Shown piece by piece: positions 26,533 to 35,525 of a DNA stretch of 64,000 nucleotides. Below the pieces are notes generated by a model. That model ran no database searches. It was not told the DNA's origin and saw only the letters and a program-made list of their open reading frames with translations. Both the position numbers and the translations under genes were made by a program. Numbering within the stretch: position 1 is the stretch's first letter; the number at the start of each line of letters is the position of its first letter. Source of the DNA: Betaproteobacteria bacterium (GTDB lineage Bacteria > Acidobacteriota > Terriglobia > Acidiferrales > UBA7541); assembly GCA_903970165.1 (NCBI GenBank), contig CAJCHZ010000019.1:1-64000 (forward strand). Direction: 5' to 3'.

Positions 26533-29500
26533 ATGAAAGTGGAAGCGTTTCGCAAAATTGGGTGCCTTTTCGTGCTGCTGGCAGTTGCTGTGCTGGCTCC
26601 TCTAGCGAGCGGGCAGAACTCGAACACCGGTGAACTCAAAGGCTCCGTATTGGATCCCTCAGGAGCCCTTGTGCCAGGTGTCGTCGTCGCGATCAAGAAT
26701 GTGGACACCGGCGTCGTGACGACGACCACAACCAACCAAGCGGGCTTGTACGACGTCCCATTTTTGACGCCCGGCAAGTACACGGTCAAATTCTTGAAAC
26801 AAGGTTTTAAGGATTTTACCCGCGAAGGCATCATACTTCAGATAGAGACTCAGCAAGTTGACGCTACACTGCAGATTGGCGCGGCCACCGAAGAAGTCAT
26901 AGTGAATTCGGCCGGGCCGTTAGTCGAAACAGAAACCACCTCGCAGCACCTGGATTTAAATACCCAGGCGGTGGCAACCGCGCCCATCGTTGGCACGGAT
27001 TGGCGAGCCGATTTGACGCAGCTGATTCCCGGAGTGAACGCCGGCGGAGGAGCCGGCGAAGCGGACGGCCAGTCGATTGGGGTAAACGGCACGCAGTCTT
27101 ACAACGTCATATTCCTTACAGACGGATCGTCGGCGACGGCTCCAAGAGATTTTAATAGCAGCAACTTCTACCCTCCGATCGATTCTATTTCCGAGGTCAG
27201 CATCAACTCGGGAAATGCTCCCGCGGAATACGGCAATGGCCTCACGTCCATCAACTTGATCACCAAATCCGGAACGAACCAGTGGCACGGCAGCGCCTAT
27301 GAGTTTGTGCAGAACACTGCGTTCAACGCGCGCGGCTTCTACAACCACACGGGCACAAAGGCCGTGGAACACTGGAACAACTATGGCGGCAGTGTGGGCG
27401 GGCCAATTCTGAAGAACAAGCTGTTCTTCTTCTTCAACTACCAGCGGAATCCTTCGTCGGCACCGACCGGAGGAAACTACTCGTACCCAACGGCCGCGAT
27501 GCAAGCTGGAGATTTCTACGGGATTACCGGCTCGACGGGCGCTGCGTTTAACGCCGCTGGCGTTCTTCAAGCTACCTACGATCCTGTGGCGTTAAAGCTG
27601 CAGAGTTATTTTCCAGCGGCGACCGCGCCGGGATGGGTTGCCGGTTGCCCGGGCCCGGCCAATGTGGGGCCGGGCGTCGCGCAAACTTGCCCGACCACCA
27701 ACAACTACGTGTTCAGCGGTTCAAGTCCGAATCTTTCCACCTGGTACACGGGCAGGGCGGACTACAACATTAACGACAAGCAAAAGCTATCGTTCACCTT
27801 TAACTATTATCCGAACACGGTCTCGTATGTACCGGCGGATCCCCTCTTTCCCAACGACGCGACGTCCTACTCGCAGGGCAACAACTACAATCTGACCGGA
27901 CAACTGACGCATGTCTGGACGATCTCGAACAATTTGCTGAACGAGTTTCGCGTCGGCGCAAGCCGCGAGCTGGACAAGTATGTCCCACCCTCACTGGGCA
28001 AGAACGACCCAACGACAATTGGCCTTGAGCCGACTTACGGGACCAATGCTCCGGACAACGTATTTCCGAAGATCTCCATTGACGCCGGAGCGGGCGTCGG
28101 GTGCATCGCTCTGGGAGCCGGCTGCGGCGAGAATGGGAACATTGATGCCGTGCTCGGCGAAGGCGTTTACAACGTTTCCGACGTGCTGACGTTGATTCAC
28201 GGACGGCATACGATCAAGGTCGGCGGCGAATACGACCGGATCTACCAGAACTATACGAACTGGGGCGACATCAGCTCCGGCAATTTCGAATTCAACGGCA
28301 GCGTTACGGGCATTCCGTATGCGGACTTTCTGGCCGGCGATGTTTACGGCTGGTATGTGTACAACTCCGACCCGACCAGCGCGCACACTTTTCAGACCGC
28401 ATTGTTTGCCAGCGACGATCTGAAGCTAACCCGAAAACTGACGCTGAACTTTGGTTTGCGCTGGCAAGTGCAGGGCGGCTGGGGCGTGAACCACAACCTG
28501 TTTGGCAACTATGATCCGAATCTGCCCAACACGGCGGATGGCGGAGCATTCAAAGGCGCCATCCTCTTCGGTGGCCAGAGCGACACCGCCTTTGGGGGAA
28601 CCATCGGCAATCTCAACAATATCGAGAACACGAGATACAAGGAGTTCGGGCCGCGCGTCGGAGTAGCGTGGGCGCCGCGAGATAAATGGTCCGTGCGAGC
28701 AAGTTGGGGTGTCTTCGATGCGCCACGCGATGCGGAAAATTTTACGGACGGAGCGCTAGGCCTGGGCTTCAATCCGCATGGCAGCCTGGGCTATACCAAC
28801 GGAGTGGCCGCATTCCAATTGGCCTCGGGACCTCCGGCTGGCTCCGTGGTGTTCCCGACGCTGGCAACGCTTTCACCCGAGATACAGAACTTCAACTCGG
28901 CGGAGTATTACCCGCGAACCATCCCCATCACTTACGTGCAGCAGTTCCTGTTCAGCGTGCAGCATGAACTTCCGGCGGGCGTTTTGGTGGACACCAGCTA
29001 TGTCTACACCCGAGGGACGAACCTGAATTTTGCCACGGACATCAACCAGGCGCTGCCGGGCTCGTTTAGTTGCACGACTTACAATTGCGGAAATCCCAAT
29101 CCGGTGTTCAACGCGATCACGGCGCAAATCTATGACGGCTGGTCGAACTACAACGCTTTCCAGCTGCGCCTGCAAAAACGGGCGTCTTACGGCCTCACCT
29201 TCCTCTTTAACTATGCGCTGTCGAAGTCGCTCGATACCGGAACAGGTAATGGACATGGATCGGGCATAGACGCCTATCAGGATGCCTATCACCCGATAGC
29301 GAACTACGGTTTGTCGGACTTCAACTCGACGAATACGCTGGTCGGGCAAGTGCTCTACGAACTTCCGTTCGGAGCGGGCAAGCAATTTGCCTTACACGGC
29401 GTTGCTGACGAAATTGCCGGCGGCTGGCGCCTCTCCTCGCTGTTCCAATGGCATTCGGGCGTCCCGTTCACGCCGGTGGTTGAGAGTTCCATTGCGGACG

Positions 29501-29898
29501 GCGTCGACCCGGGCCTGACGCCCTCCTTCAACGCGGGGTCGCTGTTGTATCCGAACCTCGTTGGCAATCCTCACGTGTCGAATCCTTCTGTCAACGAGTG
29601 GTTCAACACGGCGGCTTTCGCGGCTCCCACGTCCGGGACATTTGGCAACCTCGGACGTAACACATTATATGGACCGGGCTTCTCCAACGTGAACTTAAGC
29701 ATTGCGAAAAACTTCCGTCTGCCAAGGGAAGGTATGAGCCTCGAGTTCCGGGCGGATGCCTATGATCTCTTTAACCACACCAACTACCACAATCCAAACG
29801 CGGCTCTTGGCGCCTCTGACTTTGGAGAGATTACTGACTCCGCGGGCTATGTGGCGACGCTGCGCGTGCTTCAGTTGGGCTTGCACTTCCGGTTCTGA
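26533..29898 (+). CDS. TonB-dependent receptor with N-terminal carboxypeptidase-regulatory-like domain (Oar-like), galactan locus
   Basis: A 1121-residue outer-membrane receptor with AGGAGG eight bases upstream. The signal peptide covers about 1-25 (IGCLFVLLAVAVLAPLASGQ). Residues 33-110 are a carboxypeptidase-regulatory-like beta-sandwich (GELKGSVLDPSGALVPGVVVAIKN...NQAGLYDVPFLTPGKYTV). A plug domain follows (GVNGTQSYNVIFLTDGSS, IDSISEVSINSGNAPAEYGNG), then a large 22-strand barrel. The chain ends LRVLQLGLHFRF, with the terminal Phe favoured by the BAM machinery. It is expected to import oligosaccharides using ExbBD-TonB, and no SusD-like lipoprotein gene is adjacent. Between a GH35 and two GH53 genes, galacto-oligosaccharides are the likely cargo, but that is inference. 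Confidence 0.9.
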   Translation: MKVEAFRKIGCLFVLLAVAVLAPLASGQNSNTGELKGSVLDPSGALVPGVVVAIKNVDTGVVTTTTTNQAGLYDVPFLTPGKYTVKFLKQGFKDFTREGIILQIETQQVDATLQIGAATEEVIVNSAGPLVETETTSQHLDLNTQAVATAPIVGTDWRADLTQLIPGVNAGGGAGEADGQSIGVNGTQSYNVIFLTDGSSATAPRDFNSSNFYPPIDSISEVSINSGNAPAEYGNGLTSINLITKSGTNQWHGSAYEFVQNTAFNARGFYNHTGTKAVEHWNNYGGSVGGPILKNKLFFFFNYQRNPSSAPTGGNYSYPTAAMQAGDFYGITGSTGAAFNAAGVLQATYDPVALKLQSYFPAATAPGWVAGCPGPANVGPGVAQTCPTTNNYVFSGSSPNLSTWYTGRADYNINDKQKLSFTFNYYPNTVSYVPADPLFPNDATSYSQGNNYNLTGQLTHVWTISNNLLNEFRVGASRELDKYVPPSLGKNDPTTIGLEPTYGTNAPDNVFPKISIDAGAGVGCIALGAGCGENGNIDAVLGEGVYNVSDVLTLIHGRHTIKVGGEYDRIYQNYTNWGDISSGNFEFNGSVTGIPYADFLAGDVYGWYVYNSDPTSAHTFQTALFASDDLKLTRKLTLNFGLRWQVQGGWGVNHNLFGNYDPNLPNTADGGAFKGAILFGGQSDTAFGGTIGNLNNIENTRYKEFGPRVGVAWAPRDKWSVRASWGVFDAPRDAENFTDGALGLGFNPHGSLGYTNGVAAFQLASGPPAGSVVFPTLATLSPEIQNFNSAEYYPRTIPITYVQQFLFSVQHELPAGVLVDTSYVYTRGTNLNFATDINQALPGSFSCTTYNCGNPNPVFNAITAQIYDGWSNYNAFQLRLQKRASYGLTFLFNYALSKSLDTGTGNGHGSGIDAYQDAYHPIANYGLSDFNSTNTLVGQVLYELPFGAGKQFALHGVADEIAGGWRLSSLFQWHSGVPFTPVVESSIADGVDPGLTPSFNAGSLLYPNLVGNPHVSNPSVNEWFNTAAFAAPTSGTFGNLGRNTLYGPGFSNVNLSIAKNFRLPREGMSLEFRADAYDLFNHTNYHNPNAALGASDFGEITDSAGYVATLRVLQLGLHFRF

Positions 29899-29920
29899 CG
29901 ATTGCGGTTGCCCATGCCGT

Positions 29921-29957
29921 GGCGTGCGGAAGGCCTTTGTTGGTTTCTCCGCACGCC
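29921..29957 (+). terminator. Stem-loop after the TonB-dependent receptor gene
   Basis: GGCGTGCGGA (29921-29930) pairs perfectly with TCCGCACGCC (29948-29957) around a 17-base loop, 23 bases after the stop codon. The bases that follow are C-rich rather than a T-tract, so termination is likely but not of the canonical intrinsic kind. Confidence 0.55.
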
Positions 29958-30029
29958 GCACCCCCTTGCCTTTGACTCTGTCGCCCACTCGTTTTTCTGA
30001 GGGTTGATTTTAAATGGTTTAGAGTCAGT

Positions 30030-30094
30030 GTAAGTTGATTAGAATCAGCACTTACACCATGGCTTATCGGTGTTGATTCTAAATCGTTTATGCG
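30030..30094 (+). repeat. 65-nt hairpin repeat, copy 1
   Basis: This 65-base element aligns without gaps to 41409-41473, with 48 of 65 identical and nearly all differences in the central loop. Its arms can pair (ATTAGAATCAGCA at 30038-30050 with TGTTGATTCTAAA at 30071-30083). A half copy of the right arm, GTTGATTTTAAATGGTTTA, lies just upstream at 30003-30021. It stands 116 bases before the TPR gene. Confidence 0.65.
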
Positions 30095-30209
30095 TACGGC
30101 CTCGAACTGCCCGGTGAGGTTCCTTGCAGTTCCCACCGCCGCGATGCGCATGTTTTATGATGGCGGAGAGCTATCATTAATAACGAGACGGTGAGAAGCT
30201 TCTTACGAC

Positions 30210-31532
30210 TTGCCGTGGATTTCTAGCGCTAAGCTTGCTTCGCAAAGGATTGATCCTCAAATTACTGCCCTGCTCAAACCCGCGAACCCCTCTGTTCAGA
30301 GACGAATCCTGTTACTGAATTGTAGAGGGCCTTTCTGCGTTGGCCTTTTTATTTTGGTTTGGCTGGTTTTTGCGAGTGCGTTTGCCGCTTTCGCGGCGCA
30401 GAACGCCTCCCCCGGTTCTGCCGAGGTTCGCGAACACCTGCGAAAGGCGTTTGAATTTCTCAAGGCCAACGATGCGAATTCCGCGGTGAAAGAGTTCGAT
30501 GCGGTGCTGGCACTCGATCCCAAGAACTCCGAGGCGTACGCAAATCTGGGGGTGATCGCCTTTGTCCAGCGGGATTACCCGAACGCTGCCCAATACCTGC
30601 GCAAGGCCCTGGCGATTGATCCCTCCTTGGTGAAGACGGAAGCTCTTTTGGGGATTTGTGAACGAAGGATGGGACAGGCTTCCGGGCAGGCGCTCCTCGA
30701 GAAAACGTTTCCTAAACTGAAAGACAAGAAGCTGCAAATCCAGGTGGGTATGGAACTGGCTGGAATCTATTACCAGCAGGGCAATCTCGACCGCGCCTCT
30801 TCCGTGATGCGCGAGCTGGTGGAGATCGATCCTGACAACGTCGAGATTTTGTACCTGGCACAGCAGATTTATTCCGATCTGGCCGACGACACATTGAACA
30901 AACTGGCGATCCTTGCGCCAGGTTCGGCACGCATGCAACAGGTGATTGCGGAGCGGCTCATCAACGCCGGCGATTTGAAGGGCGCCATCGAACACTACAG
31001 GAAGGCGCTCGAAATCGATCCGCGTCTGCCGGGGATTCGCTACGAATTGGGCGAGGCGATTCTGGAATCCGCGCAAACCGATCCCGCGGCGCAAGCAGAT
31101 GCCCAGAAAGAGTTTGAAGAGGCCATAAAAAGGGAGGGAGACAGCGCAAGAATAGAATGCCAGCTCGCAAAAATTGCGTTTCTTCATTCGGATATGGAGC
31201 AAGCGCTGGCTCACTACAATCGCGCCTATGCCTTAAACCCCGGGGAAGTCGAAGCGCAAATGGGCTTGGCAAAACTCCTCACGATGGCAAACAAGTCGGA
31301 AGAGGCATTAAAATACCTGCACATGGCTGTGCAATCCGATCCGCTGAACTCCGAAGCACATTACCGGCTTGCCGGTCTTTGCAGAAAGCTTGGGCTGACG
31401 GATGAGGCGGAAAAGGAACTGCGGCTTTTCCAGGAAATCAAGCAGACCAAGGATCGCGTGAAAGAGCTATACCGGCAGATGAACAAGACAACGAAGGATC
31501 AGGACGACCAATTATCCGATGCCAAGCCATAG
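30210..31532 (+). CDS. TPR-repeat protein, exported or membrane-anchored
   Basis: About 440 residues. A hydrophobic segment near residues 45-65 (FCVGLFILVWLVFASAFAAFAAQ) looks like a signal peptide with an over-long N-terminus, so the true start may lie downstream of TTG 30210; no good ATG is available before the segment. The rest is about eight to ten TPR repeats (for example EHLRKAFEFLKANDANSAVKEFDAVLALDPKNSEAYANLG, and AIEHYRKALEIDPRLPGIRYELGEAIL), ending in a charged coiled tail. TPR proteins are scaffolds; this one is probably periplasmic. It lies between the TonB-dependent receptor and the GH53 genes and may belong to the galactan locus, but no partner is visible. A 65-base hairpin repeat precedes it. 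Confidence 0.8.
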   Translation: MPWISSAKLASQRIDPQITALLKPANPSVQRRILLLNCRGPFCVGLFILVWLVFASAFAAFAAQNASPGSAEVREHLRKAFEFLKANDANSAVKEFDAVLALDPKNSEAYANLGVIAFVQRDYPNAAQYLRKALAIDPSLVKTEALLGICERRMGQASGQALLEKTFPKLKDKKLQIQVGMELAGIYYQQGNLDRASSVMRELVEIDPDNVEILYLAQQIYSDLADDTLNKLAILAPGSARMQQVIAERLINAGDLKGAIEHYRKALEIDPRLPGIRYELGEAILESAQTDPAAQADAQKEFEEAIKREGDSARIECQLAKIAFLHSDMEQALAHYNRAYALNPGEVEAQMGLAKLLTMANKSEEALKYLHMAVQSDPLNSEAHYRLAGLCRKLGLTDEAEKELRLFQEIKQTKDRVKELYRQMNKTTKDQDDQLSDAKP

Positions 31533-31588
31533 AGCTTTCCCGACCTGCCGGTTGTTCCGCTTCTGCTTCTTAGCCGTGCCCCGCCCAC

Positions 31589-31606
31589 TCCAACCTTAGT
31601 CGGATT
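31589..31606 (+). repeat. 18-nt repeat, copy C (before GH53)
   Basis: An exact second copy of TCCAACCTTAGTCGGATT, 113 bases before the GH53 lipoprotein start. See 23521-23538. Confidence 0.55.
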
Positions 31607-31718
31607 GCCTTCGTTCATCAGGCAGATAGATTCGTTCCATCCATTTCGTTGAGGATGTGAGAAGAACCAGATCGAGGTCGACCTCCCGCTGGCCCGCTCT
31701 CGAGGAGCAAGGAGAAAA

Positions 31719-34283
31719 GTGCCTGCGAAACTGCGCGCTGTTTCTTGTTGGATTCTCACGGCTCTCGGCGTGTGGTGTGTCTGCGGTTGCGGTGGCGGCT
31801 CCTCAACGATCACGCCCCCACCTCCGAACATTGCTCCCCCTACGATTTCCAAAGCATTCGGTGCCGTCAGCGTGGCCCTGAACGCAGCGACCACGCTGAC
31901 CTTCACCCTTTCCAACCCCAACGCCAGCAGCTCACTGAGCGGAGTGGGCTTCCGTGATGCGCTGCCAGCGGGCCTCGTTATTTCTACGCCAAATGGGGTT
32001 ACCGGCAGTTGCGGAGGCGGAACGATTACTGCGACGGCCGGCTCGACCAGCGTTGCGTTTTCGGGAGCAACGCTTGCCGCCAATGCTTCCTGCAACTTCG
32101 CGGTCAATGTGACGGGGACGAGCGCAGGCCTGCAAAACAACGTCACGGGCGCGGTGACTTCGACGGAGGGAGGAAACGGAAAAACGGCCACCGCCAGTAT
32201 CACGGTGGTCGAACCTAGCCAGCAGCCGGCGGAACCCACGGACATCACGCCGATCAACGGCGAGGTCTACTACGTTTTGAATCAGCTCAGCGGTTTGCAG
32301 GCCGACCTCAACAATAATTCGACCACCGTCGGCGACCATATCCTCGAGAACCAGCGCATCTTCACGGACCTTAGCCAAAGATGGGCGTTCACGAGCTTGG
32401 CGGGAGGGGTTTGGAAAATCAGCAATCTCGCGAATCAGTTTTGTCTCGATTCGGCCAGCAGCGGCGGCGTAACCTACGTTGTGCAGAACGCCTGCGCGAC
32501 CATCGCGACGCAGCAGTGGATTTTGTCTTCTACCGGCGACGGCTACTACGCGATCTCGAACAAAAGTACGGGTCTGCTAATCGATCTCTACCAGGGCGCG
32601 CTGGCCGCAGGCACCGTTCTGGACCAGACCGCGCTCGCGGGCAGCGCCACACAGAGCCAGCAATGGTTGCTGCGCCCCGCGTTTTTCCGTGGGATTGACA
32701 ATGCGCTATTGGAAAAGCAGGAGGCGGCCCGTGCTGCGGCGGGCTTGTCCTGGTGGAACGATGCGGGCCAGCCACTGGATGTGCTGGCCATTCTGAAAAA
32801 CCACGGCGTTAACATGGTGCGCCTGAGGCCGACCTCCGTGCCGCCTTACGCCAACGCATCGCAATCGGGTTGCGCGGGCAACGCTTGCTACGCGGAAACG
32901 GAAGCGCAGGATCTGGACCTTGCAAAGCGCGCCAAGAATCTTGGCATGAGCGTCGAACTTACCTTGCTCTTCGATGGCGGCAGCTCTACCAGTGTTCCAG
33001 CGGCGTGGGCCAGCGACACTCTCGCGCAACTGGAGACGGACGTCTACAACTACGTCAAAGCCGAGTTAGAGACATACCGAAAGGCTGGAACGATGCCCGA
33101 CCTGGTTTCGATTGGCAACGAGGTGGATACCGGATTTCTCGGATCCATCGGAAGCCCGACGGGCGCGGATTTCAGCGGTTTTGCCGGGATACAGATACAA
33201 GCCATGCAGGCTGTGAAAGATGCGGCCGCTGACACGACGATTGGCGCCGCGATTCCGCCGCCGCTGACCTGCATTCACATCACTCCGGCATGGGACATCA
33301 GTCAATTCTTCGCGCTCGTGAATCAGAACAACATTCCCTATGATGCGATTTGCCACAGCTACTACCCGATTTTTCACGGACCCTTGACGGATGCGCAGGC
33401 CGCGGCGACCAACCCAGGCGACAAGCCCGTGGAGCAGAACGTGCTCGTGGCGGCCGCCAATAACCTCGGCAAACCTATCTTTATCGTCGAAGCCGGCGAA
33501 CATTACGAAAATGGCTTCGATGCAAACGATCCCTGGTATGCTCCGCCGAGTGTCACGTTACAGCGCCAATTCCTGATTGATCTGCAAGACGTGCAAAAAG
33601 GCTTGCCGAATAATCTCGGTATGGGTGTCGAATACTGGAATCCCGCCGGCGTGAACATTCCGAAGTTGAGCGGCGGCTTCATCAACGGCGATAATTCGCA
33701 GGATGCCATCTTCACGTGGAACGGTCTGACGCTATTCGACAATGCGGACACTTCGGGAATCACCAACGTGCAAGCCGCAAATTATTCCACTACGCTTGCC
33801 GGGCTTGACGCGCTGGGCGGCAAACTCGACCCGACATTGAGCTACAAGTTTGTCAACCGCAGCAGCGGAATGATTTTGTCGGTGTTTCAAGGCTCGACCG
33901 CCGCTGGGGCCATGCTGGATGCGGAGGCCAGCACCGGAAATCCTACACTGAGCCAGCAGTGGAGCATTACCGGCAACAATGACGGCTATTTTCAAATCGC
34001 GAGCCTTAATCCGGGAGCCGGAAACACAATCAATGTGCTGGACGACTCGGGCGGTTCGCTAATGAACGGAAACTTTATTATTCAATCGTCCGCCGGCAGC
34101 GCGCAGGAACTGGAATGGAACGTTGTGTCCATCGGGGGCGGCTATTTCAGCTTTGTGAATCGCGCCAGTGGTCTGGTGCTGGACATGCATGGCGGCGTTG
34201 GTGCGCAAGCCGGGTTTGCAGTACAAGAGCCGCAAAGCAGCAGCACGTTGACTCAACAATGGCAAATCGTTCCGGTTCACTAA
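31719..34283 (+). CDS. GH53 arabinogalactan endo-beta-1,4-galactanase with ricin-type domains, predicted lipoprotein
   Basis: 854 residues from GTG 31719, with AAGGAGA upstream. The signal ends in a lipobox, VCGC (Cys24), so it is probably an outer-membrane lipoprotein. Domains in order: a beta-sandwich resembling the DUF11/DUF7933 repeat (about 40-165), a ricin B-type lectin domain (about 180-325, with QRWAFT, QQWILSS and QQWLLRP ends), a GH53 barrel (about 330-690) and a second ricin-type domain (about 705-854, QQWSITGN, QQWQIVPV). The barrel starts GIDNALLEKQEAA, has the acid/base Glu468 in SIGNEVDTG and the nucleophile Glu591 in FIVEAGEHY. It cuts the beta-1,4-galactan of pectin side chains or type I arabinogalactan, with the ricin-type domains likely binding galactose-containing glycans. 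A second, single-domain GH53 gene follows by 29 bases. Confidence 0.9.
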   Translation: MPAKLRAVSCWILTALGVWCVCGCGGGSSTITPPPPNIAPPTISKAFGAVSVALNAATTLTFTLSNPNASSSLSGVGFRDALPAGLVISTPNGVTGSCGGGTITATAGSTSVAFSGATLAANASCNFAVNVTGTSAGLQNNVTGAVTSTEGGNGKTATASITVVEPSQQPAEPTDITPINGEVYYVLNQLSGLQADLNNNSTTVGDHILENQRIFTDLSQRWAFTSLAGGVWKISNLANQFCLDSASSGGVTYVVQNACATIATQQWILSSTGDGYYAISNKSTGLLIDLYQGALAAGTVLDQTALAGSATQSQQWLLRPAFFRGIDNALLEKQEAARAAAGLSWWNDAGQPLDVLAILKNHGVNMVRLRPTSVPPYANASQSGCAGNACYAETEAQDLDLAKRAKNLGMSVELTLLFDGGSSTSVPAAWASDTLAQLETDVYNYVKAELETYRKAGTMPDLVSIGNEVDTGFLGSIGSPTGADFSGFAGIQIQAMQAVKDAAADTTIGAAIPPPLTCIHITPAWDISQFFALVNQNNIPYDAICHSYYPIFHGPLTDAQAAATNPGDKPVEQNVLVAAANNLGKPIFIVEAGEHYENGFDANDPWYAPPSVTLQRQFLIDLQDVQKGLPNNLGMGVEYWNPAGVNIPKLSGGFINGDNSQDAIFTWNGLTLFDNADTSGITNVQAANYSTTLAGLDALGGKLDPTLSYKFVNRSSGMILSVFQGSTAAGAMLDAEASTGNPTLSQQWSITGNNDGYFQIASLNPGAGNTINVLDDSGGSLMNGNFIIQSSAGSAQELEWNVVSIGGGYFSFVNRASGLVLDMHGGVGAQAGFAVQEPQSSSTLTQQWQIVPVH

Positions 34284-34312
34284 CGCGATATGCAAGACGA
34301 GGTGCGACGCCA

Positions 34313-35365
34313 ATGAAAAACATGCAAAGCGCGGTTCTCCTTCTTCCGCTCTTTCTGCTGCTTTTTCTTTCCCAATCTGAACCTCTGCGCGCACAGGAAT
34401 ACGCCGTGGGCGCCGATCTCTCCTTTCTCAAACAAGCCGAAGACGGCGGAAAAGTTTTCAAGGACAACGGAGAAGCCAAACCGGGGCTTGTCATCTTCAA
34501 AGACCATGGTTACAACTGGATCCGGCTGAGGCTTTTCCATACTCCGACGGAGCTTCCGAACAATCTGGAATACACGATTGCCCTTGCGAAAGCGGCAAAG
34601 AAGCTTGGATTTCACCTCCTCCTGGATTACCACTATTCGGACACTTGGGCTGATCCCGGCAAGCAATTTACTCCCAAAGCTTGGGAAGGGATGTCGCACG
34701 CTCAGCTGGTCAAAGCCGTTTTCGAATACACGAAGCAGACCATTGCGGCTTTCCGCGAAGCCGACGTCCTGCCGGACATGGTGCAGGTCGGAAACGAAGT
34801 GATTAACGGAATGATTTGGCCGGACGGCAAACTGCCCGGCAATTGGGATCATTTTGCCGATCTCGTAAAGGCAGGCATCGCCGGAGTCGAAGCTGGAAAA
34901 GGAGAAGATTCGCGCCCGCGCATTATGATTCACATTGACCGGGGAGCCGACAAAGTCCGCACCAAGGAATTCTTTGACAGGCTCAATACCTATCACGTGA
35001 ATTACGACTTGATCGGCCAGTCCTATTACCCGTGGTGGCACGGCAGCTTGAACGATCTACGCGAGAACATGCTCTTCATGGCTACCGAATACAAGAAGGA
35101 CATCATCGTCGTGGAAGCCGCCTATAACTGGATGCCCACCGAGTATACGAAACGTCCGCCACCGTTCCCCGAAACTCCCGAAGGACAGAAGCAATTCCTG
35201 GAAGAGGTAAATCGAATCGTGCAGGAGACGCCAAACGGCCTGGGTAAGGGAGTCTTCTGGTGGGAGCCTGCGGTGACCGGCACGCTTGGTTCTCGTGGTT
35301 TTTTTGATGACCACGGCAGCGCTCTCCCCGTGATCACCGTATTCGACAAGTTCACGCGCCACTGA
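34313..35365 (+). CDS. GH53 arabinogalactan endo-beta-1,4-galactanase, single domain
   Basis: 350 residues from ATG 34313; the frame is open upstream inside the previous gene, but the signal peptide begins here (SAVLLLPLFLLLFLSQSEPLRAQ). One GH53 barrel follows: YAVGADLSFLKQAEDGG, HLLLDYHYSDTWADPGKQ, MVQVGNEVINGMIWPDG with the acid/base Glu162, and DIIVVEAAYNW with the nucleophile Glu268. The predicted soluble periplasmic location complements the surface lipoprotein encoded just upstream: a surface enzyme cuts polymer, this one shortens imported fragments, and the GH35 enzyme releases galactose. That division of labour is inference. It is 29 bases from the previous stop, so co-transcription is likely. 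Confidence 0.92.
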   Translation: MKNMQSAVLLLPLFLLLFLSQSEPLRAQEYAVGADLSFLKQAEDGGKVFKDNGEAKPGLVIFKDHGYNWIRLRLFHTPTELPNNLEYTIALAKAAKKLGFHLLLDYHYSDTWADPGKQFTPKAWEGMSHAQLVKAVFEYTKQTIAAFREADVLPDMVQVGNEVINGMIWPDGKLPGNWDHFADLVKAGIAGVEAGKGEDSRPRIMIHIDRGADKVRTKEFFDRLNTYHVNYDLIGQSYYPWWHGSLNDLRENMLFMATEYKKDIIVVEAAYNWMPTEYTKRPPPFPETPEGQKQFLEEVNRIVQETPNGLGKGVFWWEPAVTGTLGSRGFFDDHGSALPVITVFDKFTRH

Positions 35366-35525
35366 AGCAGCTTTCAGGACTCCAAAAACCGCGCCGCTCG
35401 AATCCAAAAATTTCTTTTGCCGTTTCAGAAAGCGCTTGTGTAAGGTGAATGCAACCTTTACCTTAGCCGCTCCGTTCTTGCCCCTTGGTCTTCAGCACGA
35501 GCAGGGAACAAGCCGGCTCCGTAAA

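Noticed and set aside
35426-35441. AAGCGCTT-centred LacI-type operator before the APC permease gene
   Set aside because: Only the central eight bases are palindromic, the flanks do not match, and no LacI-family gene is in the window.
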